From the NCBI GenBank assembly GCA_016778895.1, contig JADHOR010000001.1:124001-188000 (forward strand): a stretch of 64,000 nt of DNA, in the 5' to 3' direction. The position numbers and the translations under genes were made by a program. Source of the DNA: Candidatus Puniceispirillum sp. (lineage in GTDB: Bacteria; Pseudomonadota; Alphaproteobacteria; Puniceispirillales; Puniceispirillaceae). The notes beneath the pieces are model-generated. The model saw only the letters and a list, made by a program, of their open reading frames with translations. It was not told the origin of the DNA and ran no database searches. Below are positions 36,497-44,919 of this stretch, piece after piece. Every line of letters starts with the position of its first letter. Positions within the stretch are counted from its first letter, which is position 1.

Positions 36497-38992
36497 TCAG
36501 CCCTTCATCTTTATATTTTCTGGATCATATAAAACATGGCCATCGACCAGTACGGCGCGGCGCGATCGCCCAAGAACCAGAACTGAAATATCCTTTGCCG
36601 CCCGCAACGCACCACAATCGACAACCGCCATCGCAATCGATGCGCCAACCCGATGCCCGTATCCACCTGACAAAACCAATCCGGCAACATTTCCATCAAT
36701 CACAACGCTGCTAAGATAGACAGCGTCGCCAAACGGCTCGCCATCATCCGGATCATCTAGCACGAGGGTCACAAACTCATTTTTGCTACCCGCCTGCTGT
36801 TCAGCTTGCAGGGCAGTCCGGCCAACAAAATCGTCTTTGTTGAAATTCACCCAGCGCCCAAGCCCGGTTTCCAGCATCGTATAATCTGACGTCAAATCCG
36901 ATTTCCATGAACGATAGCCTTTTTCAAGGCGCATCGAGTCCAATGCCAACATTCCAAATGGGGCGAGTTCATAAGCCGCACCCGCGGCAGTAATCGCATC
37001 ATAAACAGCGACGATATTATCCATCTTGCAATGGATTTCAAATCCGGCTTCACCGGCAAATGACACGCGAATGGCGGTTACCTCATCGCCAGCCATTTCA
37101 ATCTTACGGCACTCTAACCAGGCAAAATCATCATTTACCATTGAGTGGCCGGTCAGATCAGCAAGAATTGCCGGTGCCTTAGGCCCGGTCACCAGCAAGG
37201 TTGCCAGATCATACGTCACATCGGTGATTTGCACCGAGCCGTCCGAGGGCAGGGTCGCCATCAACAAATCACGGTCATGCCAATAGGCACCCGCGCCACT
37301 CATCAACAGAAAATCATTTTCGGCACAGCGCGTGACGGTCATCTCGCTTAGCATCTTGCCTTTTGGTGACGCAAAATAGACTAGCCCTATGCGGCCAACA
37401 CGCGGCAGATTACCAGTAATCTGACGGGTCAGCCACGCGTCAGCACCAGCGCCACTCGCATGAAACCGCGAAAATCCTGTAAGCTCCAGAATCCCGGCAT
37501 GGGCTGCGACGTGGCGGCATTCCTGCCCGACGGCATCAAACCAGTGCTGGCGGTCATAGCTATCGGCCGGCCGCCGGTCGGCATCATCCGACGGAAACCA
37601 GTCAGCGCGTTCCCATCCCCCATAACTGCCAAATTCAGCACCCGCTGCCGCCAGCCGGTCATAAAGCGGCGAAGATTTTGCCTTGCGGCCAGCCGGCCAC
37701 TGAATCTGCGGGAAATGCATCGCATATTCATGGCTATAGGTCTCGATCGCCTTGGCCGCTGTATAAGCCTTATCGACATGGTCGGTAAAGCGGCGCGGAT
37801 CAACAGCCCAGCTATCGCTGTCGGCCTCGCCTTCAATGATAATCTCGGCCAGCAGCTTGCCAGCACCACCAGCCTGAACAATCCCAAAGGTAAAGACACA
37901 CGCCTCAAACGCGTTCGGCACACCGGGCATCGGCCCAATCAACGGCAGACCATCGGGCGTATAGGGGATTGGCCCGTTCACCACCCGCGTAATGCCAGCG
38001 GTACCAAGAATTGGCACCCGCGCACACGCATCCTCAATATACCATTCCAGCCGTTCCAGATCGTCGTTATAGAGCTGGAAAGAAAAATCATCTGGCATCG
38101 GATCACTGGCATCCAGCCAATGCGCACGGCAGTTTTTCTCATAAGGGCCAAGCAGCAACCCGTCCTTTTCCTGCCGCAGATAATATGAGCTGTCAGGATC
38201 ACGAAGCAGCGGCAATTTTTTATCCCGCGCCGTCAATTCGGCAATCGGCTCAGTGATCAGATATTGATGCGCCAGCGAAACACACGGCACATCACGCCCA
38301 AACATCTTGCCAAGTTCACCTGCCCGATACCCGGCCGCATTCACGACATATTCGGCTCTGATCTCACCGTTTGGGGTGGTGATTTTCCATTCATCGTTAA
38401 TACGCTTAACCCCGGTCACCGGACAAAATCGGATAATCTTTGCGCCCATATCGCGCGCGCCCTTGGCCAATGCTTGGGTCAATTGCGCCGGATCAATATC
38501 GCCATCTAATGGATCCCACTGGCCGCCATAAAGATCATGGGTTTCAAGAAACGGATAGATCGCCTGCATATCGGCATTCGCCATTTCTTCAAATTCGACC
38601 CCCATATGGCGGCCCATTGCCTGTACATGACGAAATTCTTCCATGCGTTGGCGGCTATGCGCTAATCGAATGGCTCCGGTGACATGATAATTCATCGGAT
38701 AGTCGACCAGATCCCCCAGCTTGCGATAGAGCGCGGTTGAATAGGATTGGATCTTCATCATTGTCCATGACCCGACATAATTCGGGCAATTGCCCGCGGC
38801 GTGCCACGTCGAGCCTGATGTCAGCTCATTCTTTTCCAGCAAAACGCAATCTGACCAGCCCATTTCCGCCAGATGGTAAAGCACCGAGCACCCAACAGCC
38901 CCGCCGCCAATCACCACCACACGCGCAGTTGCGGGAAGATTGGCCGATGCCTGTAATTCGGTCTCTTTTGAAGTCACAGTTGCTTGCGTCAT
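36497..38992 (-). CDS. Dimethylglycine/sarcosine dehydrogenase-like flavoprotein, second copy
   Basis: A paralogue of the next gene with the same layout. The FAD domain has VVIGGGAVGCSVLYHLAEMG and STWHAAG (H64 as candidate FAD attachment site), then LPLIGPMPGVP. The GcvT-like half has SFAGEAGFEIHC and GMLALDSMRLEKGYRSW. Both paralogues share the junction element GWERA(D/N)WF but have diverged strongly, so different substrates or steps (for example dimethylglycine versus sarcosine) are plausible. It lies downstream of an XRE-cupin regulator and an 18-base direct repeat. Confidence 0.88.
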   Translation of the reverse strand: MTQATVTSKETELQASANLPATARVVVIGGGAVGCSVLYHLAEMGWSDCVLLEKNELTSGSTWHAAGNCPNYVGSWTMMKIQSYSTALYRKLGDLVDYPMNYHVTGAIRLAHSRQRMEEFRHVQAMGRHMGVEFEEMANADMQAIYPFLETHDLYGGQWDPLDGDIDPAQLTQALAKGARDMGAKIIRFCPVTGVKRINDEWKITTPNGEIRAEYVVNAAGYRAGELGKMFGRDVPCVSLAHQYLITEPIAELTARDKKLPLLRDPDSSYYLRQEKDGLLLGPYEKNCRAHWLDASDPMPDDFSFQLYNDDLERLEWYIEDACARVPILGTAGITRVVNGPIPYTPDGLPLIGPMPGVPNAFEACVFTFGIVQAGGAGKLLAEIIIEGEADSDSWAVDPRRFTDHVDKAYTAAKAIETYSHEYAMHFPQIQWPAGRKAKSSPLYDRLAAAGAEFGSYGGWERADWFPSDDADRRPADSYDRQHWFDAVGQECRHVAAHAGILELTGFSRFHASGAGADAWLTRQITGNLPRVGRIGLVYFASPKGKMLSEMTVTRCAENDFLLMSGAGAYWHDRDLLMATLPSDGSVQITDVTYDLATLLVTGPKAPAILADLTGHSMVNDDFAWLECRKIEMAGDEVTAIRVSFAGEAGFEIHCKMDNIVAVYDAITAAGAAYELAPFGMLALDSMRLEKGYRSWKSDLTSDYTMLETGLGRWVNFNKDDFVGRTALQAEQQAGSKNEFVTLVLDDPDDGEPFGDAVYLSSVVIDGNVAGLVLSGGYGHRVGASIAMAVVDCGALRAAKDISVLVLGRSRRAVLVDGHVLYDPENIKMKG

Positions 38993-39022
38993 GTTCTAAT
39001 CTCCGCGTCCAGATCGCTTATT

Positions 39023-39058
39023 TTACTTTCCCGTCAGGTCTTACTTTCCCGTCAGGTT
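39023..39058. repeat. Two tandem 18-base repeats upstream of the flavoprotein operon
   Basis: TTACTTTCCCGTCAGGTC is followed directly by a copy differing only at the last base. It lies between the regulator gene and the first flavoprotein gene, 30-65 bases upstream of that start. It could be an operator or a simple duplication. Confidence 0.85.
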
Positions 39059-39160
39059 CTTCTTTGTGCCCGATGTCTTATTCGTCCGGTTTCAGTAACC
39101 TGATTTTTCGGGTCTCGTCTTAATGCCGTCTTTGCCGTTCTCTTTTGGATGGGTCACACA

Positions 39161-39769
39161 TTAATAAACCGGCGGTGCAATCACCCATATCAAAACCGCG
39201 TTAGTCTTGCCCTCGTTGATCCAAGTGATCTCTTCGCCGGCAAACCGAAACGAGTCACCCGGATTAAGCTCAAACCGGACGCCATCGATAAACAGCACAA
39301 GGCTGCCCTCAATCACATAGCCAGCTTCTTCGGTTGGGCGGATAAATGGCTCAGGGCAGCTTGCCCCCGGTGCAAAGACCGAATGCACAATCTCAAAAGC
39401 GCCGCCAAGATCCGGCGATAGCAAACTTTCGGCCAAGCCCTTTGATGCGTCACTCATAACCCGCCTTGACCCGGCGCGCACAATATAGGCTGTCTCGTCA
39501 CCATGGCCGCCATCGGTAAAGAAGAAACTAACCGGCAGCGAGAATAGACTGGCAACTTTGCGAATATCATCAAGCGTCGGCTCAGAAACATTACGCTCAA
39601 CCTGTGATAGCCAGCCAACCGACCGGTCAAGCTGTTCCGCAAGATCGGTTAACGTCCAATTGCGCGACCGGCGCAACGCACGAATATCACTGCCAATCTT
39701 GCCGCTTGACCTTAAGGGGGCTTTTGACCCAGTGCCTGCTTTGGCATCTTGTTTTAAATCAATTAGCAT
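39161..39769 (-). CDS. XRE-cupin transcriptional regulator
   Basis: An N-terminal helix-turn-helix domain (SDIRALRRSRNWTLTDLAEQ, then VGWLSQVERNVSEPTL) is joined to a C-terminal cupin sensor domain (EEAGYVIEGSLVLFIDG, LNPGDSFRF). Such proteins often control amine and betaine catabolic genes lying next to them, which fits the two flavoprotein genes and MttB downstream. The ATG at 39769 has GGGGGA five bases upstream; a longer frame to 39886 is less likely. The ligand is unknown. Confidence 0.9.
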   Translation of the reverse strand: MLIDLKQDAKAGTGSKAPLRSSGKIGSDIRALRRSRNWTLTDLAEQLDRSVGWLSQVERNVSEPTLDDIRKVASLFSLPVSFFFTDGGHGDETAYIVRAGSRRVMSDASKGLAESLLSPDLGGAFEIVHSVFAPGASCPEPFIRPTEEAGYVIEGSLVLFIDGVRFELNPGDSFRFAGEEITWINEGKTNAVLIWVIAPPVY

Positions 39770-39973
39770 CGATCCCCCGCGCCTGATGATTTCATCCTGA
39801 ACCGAAGTAAATGAAAATTTCAATGTTTTTTTCACTGCTGTATAATTTTCATGGTTTTTTTTCATCAGGGCACGCAGAAACCTCACGAAAGGTCACGCGA
39901 TTGACGGAGAATATAATCGGGGTATTTGACGGTTAGGATTGATGAGCGATCGGCGGTATCGCCTTATCTGCAC

Positions 39974-40444
39974 TTACTGATCAGCAGGCCAGTCTGATGT
40001 TTCCTGATCGGCGGTGAACATATCTTGTCCAGTTGCACCGGTTAGCCATATCAACGCAATGAAAACGCCTTTTGCGCGCGGTAGAACAAAATAGACACCG
40101 ACAAGCGTGACCAGAGCCAGAATGGCAATTGCCAATATCGGCGATATCGTTGCATCGCGCCCAAAAACAATCATCAATGGTACCACCGCATGACCGATCA
40201 CAAGCAAGGTCAGCCAGGCCGGCCCATCATCCGCGCTGATGTGGCGGAAATCTTCATTGCAATGCGCACAGCAAGGGTTTGGCGCAAGATAGCCAGATAG
40301 AACGGGCCCAATTCCGCATTGTGGACAGCGCTGTGCGATCCCCCGCCATAAAAGTGCAAAAGAGAACTGACGTGCCGGCGCGTGGTCAGCACCCGCTTGA
40401 TCGGCATTAAATATGCGTGATGCTGGTGATTTTGTCGGATCCAT
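39974..40444 (-). CDS. DUF983 family zinc-ribbon membrane protein
   Basis: A cytoplasmic zinc ribbon (CPQCG, then CCAHC) is followed by DDGPAW and two hydrophobic segments, the standard DUF983 layout. The function is not established; in Alphaproteobacteria it is often found near cytochrome-oxidase assembly genes, but none are nearby here. The start MDPTKSP at 40444 is preferred over a 20-residue extension. It is divergent from the spermidine-synthase-like gene. Confidence 0.85.
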   Translation of the reverse strand: MDPTKSPASRIFNADQAGADHAPARQFSFALLWRGIAQRCPQCGIGPVLSGYLAPNPCCAHCNEDFRHISADDGPAWLTLLVIGHAVVPLMIVFGRDATISPILAIAILALVTLVGVYFVLPRAKGVFIALIWLTGATGQDMFTADQETSDWPADQ

Positions 40445-40550
40445 GGTTGTTTTACTAACACGCAAACCGAATAATTGAAATGCGACAGACGCGCACGCCC
40501 TCAATTACCCGTAAATGACTAGACACCAAAAAAGTGACGAAAGATTTGCC

Positions 40551-41276
40551 ATGAGCCGCTATTTCGAAGAACTCGATTACCAGCCCACTGCCATTGGCCC
40601 CATATCGCTGCGGCGGCGGCGCGAATTACGCCTTGATGTTGATGTGCTGGAAATCATGCTTGGCGATGAACATTTGATGTCCGATCTGTTTACGACATCT
40701 GAGGTAGCGCTTGCCGAACACGGCCTTGCTGCAATTTCGGATAACCGGCGATTGTCAGTTGTTGTTGGCGGGCTCGGCATGGGTTTTACTGCGGATGCGG
40801 CATTGAATGACAGTCGGATTGATGATCTGCTGATCATCGAAAAACTGGCCCCAGTAATTGGGTGGCATGAAACGGGGATGATCCCCCTGGGCAAACGCCT
40901 TGTCGGTGATCCCAAATGCCACTTTGTTGAGGGCGATTTTTTTCAGATGGCAGCGGGGCATAACGGATTCGATCCAGCGCAGCCCGAGCGCCGTTTTGAT
41001 GCCATATTGCTGGATATTGATCATGCGCCAGATTTTCACCTTGCACCTGCCCATGCCGGATTTTACCAGCCCGAAGGCCTGATGAAGCTGCAGCATCACC
41101 TCAAGAATGGCGGCATCTTTGCGCTTTGGTCAAACGACCCGCCTGATGATGATTTTACCCGCCGGCTGCTATCGGTATTTAGCGAGGCGAGCGCGGTTGC
41201 GGTGCCGTTCCATAACCCGCTTCAAGATCGCGATTTTTTGCAAAGCATCTATCTGGCACGGCGCGAATTGGCTTAA
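40551..41276 (+). CDS. Spermidine-synthase-like methyltransferase-fold protein
   Basis: A Rossmann-fold protein similar to polyamine synthases. It has VVVGGLGMGFTADAAL in place of the usual GGGDGG, an acidic EKLAPVIGWHE after strand 2, and FDAILLDIDHAPDFHL where the synthase has its catalytic aspartate. Because the glycine loop is altered, putrescine aminopropyl transfer is uncertain and a related transferase role is possible. It ends just before a hairpin shared with the convergent zinc-finger gene. Confidence 0.72.
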   Translation: MSRYFEELDYQPTAIGPISLRRRRELRLDVDVLEIMLGDEHLMSDLFTTSEVALAEHGLAAISDNRRLSVVVGGLGMGFTADAALNDSRIDDLLIIEKLAPVIGWHETGMIPLGKRLVGDPKCHFVEGDFFQMAAGHNGFDPAQPERRFDAILLDIDHAPDFHLAPAHAGFYQPEGLMKLQHHLKNGGIFALWSNDPPDDDFTRRLLSVFSEASAVAVPFHNPLQDRDFLQSIYLARRELA

Positions 41277-41279
41277 CCC

Positions 41280-41304
41280 AAAAAAACCCCCCAACCATTG
41301 GGGG
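41280..41304 (-). terminator. Rho-independent terminator for the DksA/TraR-type gene
   Basis: On the reverse strand CCCCCAA-TGG-TTGGGGG (41288-41304) is followed by a run of seven T residues. It lies 16 bases past the zinc-finger gene stop. In the forward direction the same hairpin lacks a proper T-run, so it would be weak for the convergent gene. Confidence 0.85.
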
Positions 41305-41319
41305 TGCTTTAGGGGGGCG

Positions 41320-41652
41320 CTAGGCACAATCAATACACAGCGTTACCGCCGGATCAACTGCCAGCCGCCCGGATGCAATATCACCGTCACATTTCAAACA
41401 AAACCCGTAATCGCCTGCCTCGATCCGGCGCAATGCAGCGGTAAGTGCTAAAAGGCGCTGCTGGCGGCGTTCTTCGGTTGCCAATTCCATAGATTGCTGC
41501 TGCATTGCATCCATGCGTGATAGGCGGCCAACTGATTGCTGATCAAGCATCACCGGCGCACGGCTAGGTTTGGCCGTTTCACTCAGCTGTTTTAAGGCAT
41601 CGATCTCGCGCTGGATGATCGCTGTCATGTGATCAAGGTCTATGCTGGTCAT
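41320..41652 (-). CDS. DksA/TraR-type zinc finger protein
   Basis: A 110-residue protein with a helical N-terminal part and a four-cysteine zinc finger (C85, C88, C106, C109; FCLKCDGDIASGRL and LCIDCA). Proteins of this kind can bind RNA polymerase through the secondary channel and modify the response to ppGpp. It is shorter than classical DksA, so a TraR/YbiI-like role is possible. The ATG at 41652 was chosen; the frame extends upstream but without family similarity. Confidence 0.85.
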   Translation of the reverse strand: MTSIDLDHMTAIIQREIDALKQLSETAKPSRAPVMLDQQSVGRLSRMDAMQQQSMELATEERRQQRLLALTAALRRIEAGDYGFCLKCDGDIASGRLAVDPAVTLCIDCA

Positions 41653-41815
41653 TACCTGCCTATATTTCTGTTTTGGGTCAATCTGCCAGCATAAGACTTG
41701 TTCCCTGCAACAGAATAACCACATAGTTTGCGTATAACTCACTATTGGGGGCAAAATAGTACTAGTATGTTTTGGATTAAATTTGCCGAACCACTCGCAA
41801 GGGCTTTTTTCAACG

Positions 41816-43033
41816 ATGCCTCATTTTTATCTGATTAAATCTATTCGGCAAGGAAGCGGCCGCCTGATCACTGCTGCGGCTTGCCATAATCTCATGCTTG
41901 CTTGGGCAATCTTTGGGTGGCTGTTTTTTGGCGGAATAGGCGCTATCGGGATGGTAACGCCAGCAATCTCCGCCCCCTTAATTCAGCAGATCGGCGCGCC
42001 GCTATCGCACCCGTGGGGCATGGATTTTCTGGATAAACGGCAATTATTTGTTACCGAGCGTGATGGCAATCTTTTTCTTGTCGATCTTTTGACCGGCGAT
42101 CGCAAAACCATCGGCAATTTGCCCGCTGTTTCGGCGAACCGGCAGGGCGGGCTGCTAGATGTCGCGGTGAAAGCGCCAGCTGGCATGATTTCGGGAAATA
42201 TCTCCGGCACTGATTCAAGCGATGATGCTGCCACTATCTATCTTTGTTATAGCCTGCAAATTGGCAATGAAACCGTTACCGCGATTGATCGTGCCGGATT
42301 TGACGGCAATAACCTGACCGACCGAACAACGATTTTCCGCGCAAATAATCCGACGCGTAATGCGATTCATTATGGCTGCCGCATTGTGCTTGATGAAACC
42401 TATTTATATGCCAGCCTTGGCGAACGAGGTGATCGCCATGATGCACAGGCCCCCTCCCTCCACGCCGGCGCGATCATCCGGCTTTTCCATGATGGCAGCA
42501 CGCCGCCCGACAATCCAAGGCTGGACGGCTGGGCCCCTGAACTATGGACCAAGGGGCATCGCAACCCGCAAGGCCTAGCAATCAACCCGTCAAATGGCGA
42601 AATCTGGGCGCATGAGCATGGCCCACGCGGCGGTGATGAAATAAACATCATTGAGGCCGGCCACAATTACGGCTGGCCCAAAGTCAGCCATGGCAAGGAA
42701 TATATCGGCGGCAGTATTGGCAGCGGTACAAGCGCTCCCGGCCTTAGCGACCCTGTTTGGGTTTGGACCCCGTCAATCGCCCCGTCAGGCATGACTTTTT
42801 ATCAAGGCGAGATGTTTCCCTATTTAAACGGGCATCTACTGGTTGGCTCGCTAAAATTCGAGCGGCTCTATCTTGTAATAATTGAAAACGGTCGACCGGT
42901 TCGAGAATCCGTCATGCTGGACGGCGCTATCGGGCGGGTGCGTGATGTTGCGGTTGCGTTTGACGGCAGCGTCCTTCTGCTTAGTGACGAGGGCAAAGGC
43001 GGTCTTTACCGGATTGCCGAAGCCGGGCAATAG
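41816..43033 (+). CDS. PQQ-dependent sugar (aldose) dehydrogenase family protein
   Basis: A soluble six-bladed beta-propeller dehydrogenase of the GSDH/YliI family. Markers are LSHPWGMDFL, HRNPQGLAI and EIWAHEHGPRGGDEIN, with the later TPSIAPSGM segment. A hydrophobic stretch near residues 27-53 ending in AISA looks like a signal peptide, so it should be periplasmic. Family members use pyrroloquinoline quinone; no pqq synthesis genes are seen in this window. The ATG at 41816 was preferred over a TTG at 41783. Confidence 0.85.
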   Translation: MPHFYLIKSIRQGSGRLITAAACHNLMLAWAIFGWLFFGGIGAIGMVTPAISAPLIQQIGAPLSHPWGMDFLDKRQLFVTERDGNLFLVDLLTGDRKTIGNLPAVSANRQGGLLDVAVKAPAGMISGNISGTDSSDDAATIYLCYSLQIGNETVTAIDRAGFDGNNLTDRTTIFRANNPTRNAIHYGCRIVLDETYLYASLGERGDRHDAQAPSLHAGAIIRLFHDGSTPPDNPRLDGWAPELWTKGHRNPQGLAINPSNGEIWAHEHGPRGGDEINIIEAGHNYGWPKVSHGKEYIGGSIGSGTSAPGLSDPVWVWTPSIAPSGMTFYQGEMFPYLNGHLLVGSLKFERLYLVIIENGRPVRESVMLDGAIGRVRDVAVAFDGSVLLLSDEGKGGLYRIAEAGQ

Positions 43034-43141
43034 CAGCCTCGATTTCTCTATAAGCCCGCCCCCCATCTGGATTGCCCCATCTGGATGCCAGAAGCCTATG
43101 TACAGGATGATTGCGCCGATAAAGGCGTCGGCGACCCGGCT

Positions 43142-43369
43142 TTAGAAGCGGTTTATTAACCAGCGCAGCATAAACACCCCAATGGCAATCAGCATCATCG
43201 GGCCACCAATCATTTTTAACAATGTGGCAAGTGGCGCGTTTGTATCTTTCTTTGCGGCCTTCTTGGCGAGGCTTTCGCCCGAGATGTAGAGCGCATAACC
43301 GGCACCAGCAACAGCCATCAGAATGATTGTCTGTGAACTCAGCCCATCCATGATACCGGTACCAAACAT
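43142..43369 (-). CDS. Small two-helix membrane protein, function unknown
   Basis: A 75-residue protein with two hydrophobic segments (about residues 13-30 and 52-70) separated by a lysine-rich loop (SLAKKAAKKD). No family is recognised. It lies between the sugar dehydrogenase and the MATE gene on the opposite strand. The coherent hydrophobic pattern argues for a real gene. Confidence 0.55.
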   Translation of the reverse strand: MFGTGIMDGLSSQTIILMAVAGAGYALYISGESLAKKAAKKDTNAPLATLLKMIGGPMMLIAIGVFMLRWLINRF

Positions 43370-43489
43370 ATATTTTTCGCCCTTTTAAGATGATGATGAT
43401 CCTAGCTGCGGGCAACCTATCGCGAAAGCGCCGACGACCGCAACAAAAAGACGATTGAAACCACCGTGAATGAAGCGTAAGCAATCGGA

Positions 43490-44902
43490 ATGACAAAAAC
43501 GCATGACCTTACCAAAGGATCACTGGCCGGACATTTCCTGCGGCTTGCCTTGCCTGCCGCCATTGGCATGGTATTTTCAACCCTTTATAATGTAGTCGAT
43601 GTGTTTTTTGCTGGCTTGATCAGCACCGATGCACAGGCCGGTCTGGCAATTTCCTTTCAGGCCTTTTTCATTTTTGTTACCGTGGGCTTTGGTCTTGGCT
43701 CGGCGATGACCGCGCTTGTTGGCAACGCCATTGGCGCCAAAAATGACCATGACGCCAGCTTGGTTGCAACCCAAGGTGTAGGGTTTGCCATTGTTGCATC
43801 TGGCTTGTTAATGGCAGCGGCCTATTTCATTGGCCCCCATTTGCTGAGCTTTATTTCGACCGAAGGCGCTTACCGCGATGCTGGTGCGGCCTATTTCACA
43901 ATATTGCTGCTCAGTCTTCCGGGCTTTGTTACTGGCTATGGACTAAACGGATTATTGCAGGCGCAAGGTGATTCCGTGTCAATGCAATATGCGCTAATTG
44001 GTGCTTTTTTTGCAAATATCGGACTGAACCCACTGATGATGTTCGGCATCCCCGGCATATGGAACGGTCTGGGCTTTGATGGCATTGCCGCGGCAACGGT
44101 AATCAGCCAAACCGGGGTGATGATTTTCATCGGGATCAGGTTGTCTCGCTCGTCCCTTTTGGCGCAGAAAACGATTACCAATATCTTGCCTAACCTTGCG
44201 GTATACCGACAAATTATGGCGCAGCTTCTGCCAACAACATTCACCATGCTGGTGATGTTTTCTGCTGGCTTTATCGTGCAGTTCTATCTCAAATCATTTG
44301 GCACGTCAGCAGTCGCTGCTTACGGCGTCGCCTTGCGTGTTGAACAGTTATTTTTGCTGCCGGTGTTTGGCCTGACCGGCGCATTATTGCCCATTGCGGC
44401 ACAAAATTTTGGCGCTGGCGAGCGTGATCGCGTCCGCATCGCCTTATTTACCTGTTGGAAATTTGGCTGGCTGTTCATGCTAGTGGCGTGCCCAACGCTT
44501 TATTTTGCGGCACCGTTACTGATGCGCAGCTTTACCACCGACCCTGACGTGATTGCTATCGGCGTCAGCTATCTGCGGGTGGACGGCTTTATCCTGCCAA
44601 TCTATATGATGCTTTTTGCGATCAATTCATTTTTGCAGGCATTGAAAAAGCCGATTTGGACATTGCTAATTGGCATTTATCGTCAGGCCTTTGGCGTGGC
44701 TTTTTTCAGCTATATTTTTGTTCATATCTTGGGATTTGGCGTCGTTGGCGTCTGGTATGGCATTGCCACAAGTGTTCTTTCTGGCTTGATCCTATCGCTA
44801 TTCCTTGCGCATCACGCATCAATCCCACTGATTGGCGGTGTTTTTCTCGGTCTAAACTCCGCTGATTTCAACTCTGCTCATGAAAAATCGAAACAAAAAT
44901 AG
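43490..44902 (+). CDS. MATE family efflux transporter
   Basis: A twelve-helix membrane protein of the multidrug and toxic compound extrusion family. Both halves show the family pattern, for example LALPAAIGMVFSTLYNVVDVFF at the start and PVFGLTGALLPIAAQNFGAG in the second half. Transport is driven by sodium or protons; the substrate is unknown. Length (470 aa) is normal. It converges on the mocA gene of the cox maturation operon, with a 17-base gap. Confidence 0.92.
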   Translation: MTKTHDLTKGSLAGHFLRLALPAAIGMVFSTLYNVVDVFFAGLISTDAQAGLAISFQAFFIFVTVGFGLGSAMTALVGNAIGAKNDHDASLVATQGVGFAIVASGLLMAAAYFIGPHLLSFISTEGAYRDAGAAYFTILLLSLPGFVTGYGLNGLLQAQGDSVSMQYALIGAFFANIGLNPLMMFGIPGIWNGLGFDGIAAATVISQTGVMIFIGIRLSRSSLLAQKTITNILPNLAVYRQIMAQLLPTTFTMLVMFSAGFIVQFYLKSFGTSAVAAYGVALRVEQLFLLPVFGLTGALLPIAAQNFGAGERDRVRIALFTCWKFGWLFMLVACPTLYFAAPLLMRSFTTDPDVIAIGVSYLRVDGFILPIYMMLFAINSFLQALKKPIWTLLIGIYRQAFGVAFFSYIFVHILGFGVVGVWYGIATSVLSGLILSLFLAHHASIPLIGGVFLGLNSADFNSAHEKSKQK

Positions 44903-44919
44903 CCGTTTTAGGGCAGATG

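Noticed and set aside
37460-38188. 242-codon open frame antisense to the second flavoprotein gene
   Set aside because: Basic, low-complexity translation without motifs; shadow of the real gene.
43034-43141. Possible J-domain-like remnant (HP...NPDGG) and a short 14-base duplication
   Set aside because: The match is too short and lacks the HPD core, so a DnaJ-type relic could not be supported.
42981-43496. 171-codon reverse frame across the small membrane protein gene
   Set aside because: Arg/Cys/Trp-rich translation; the 75-residue hydrophobic frame in the same place is far more protein-like.
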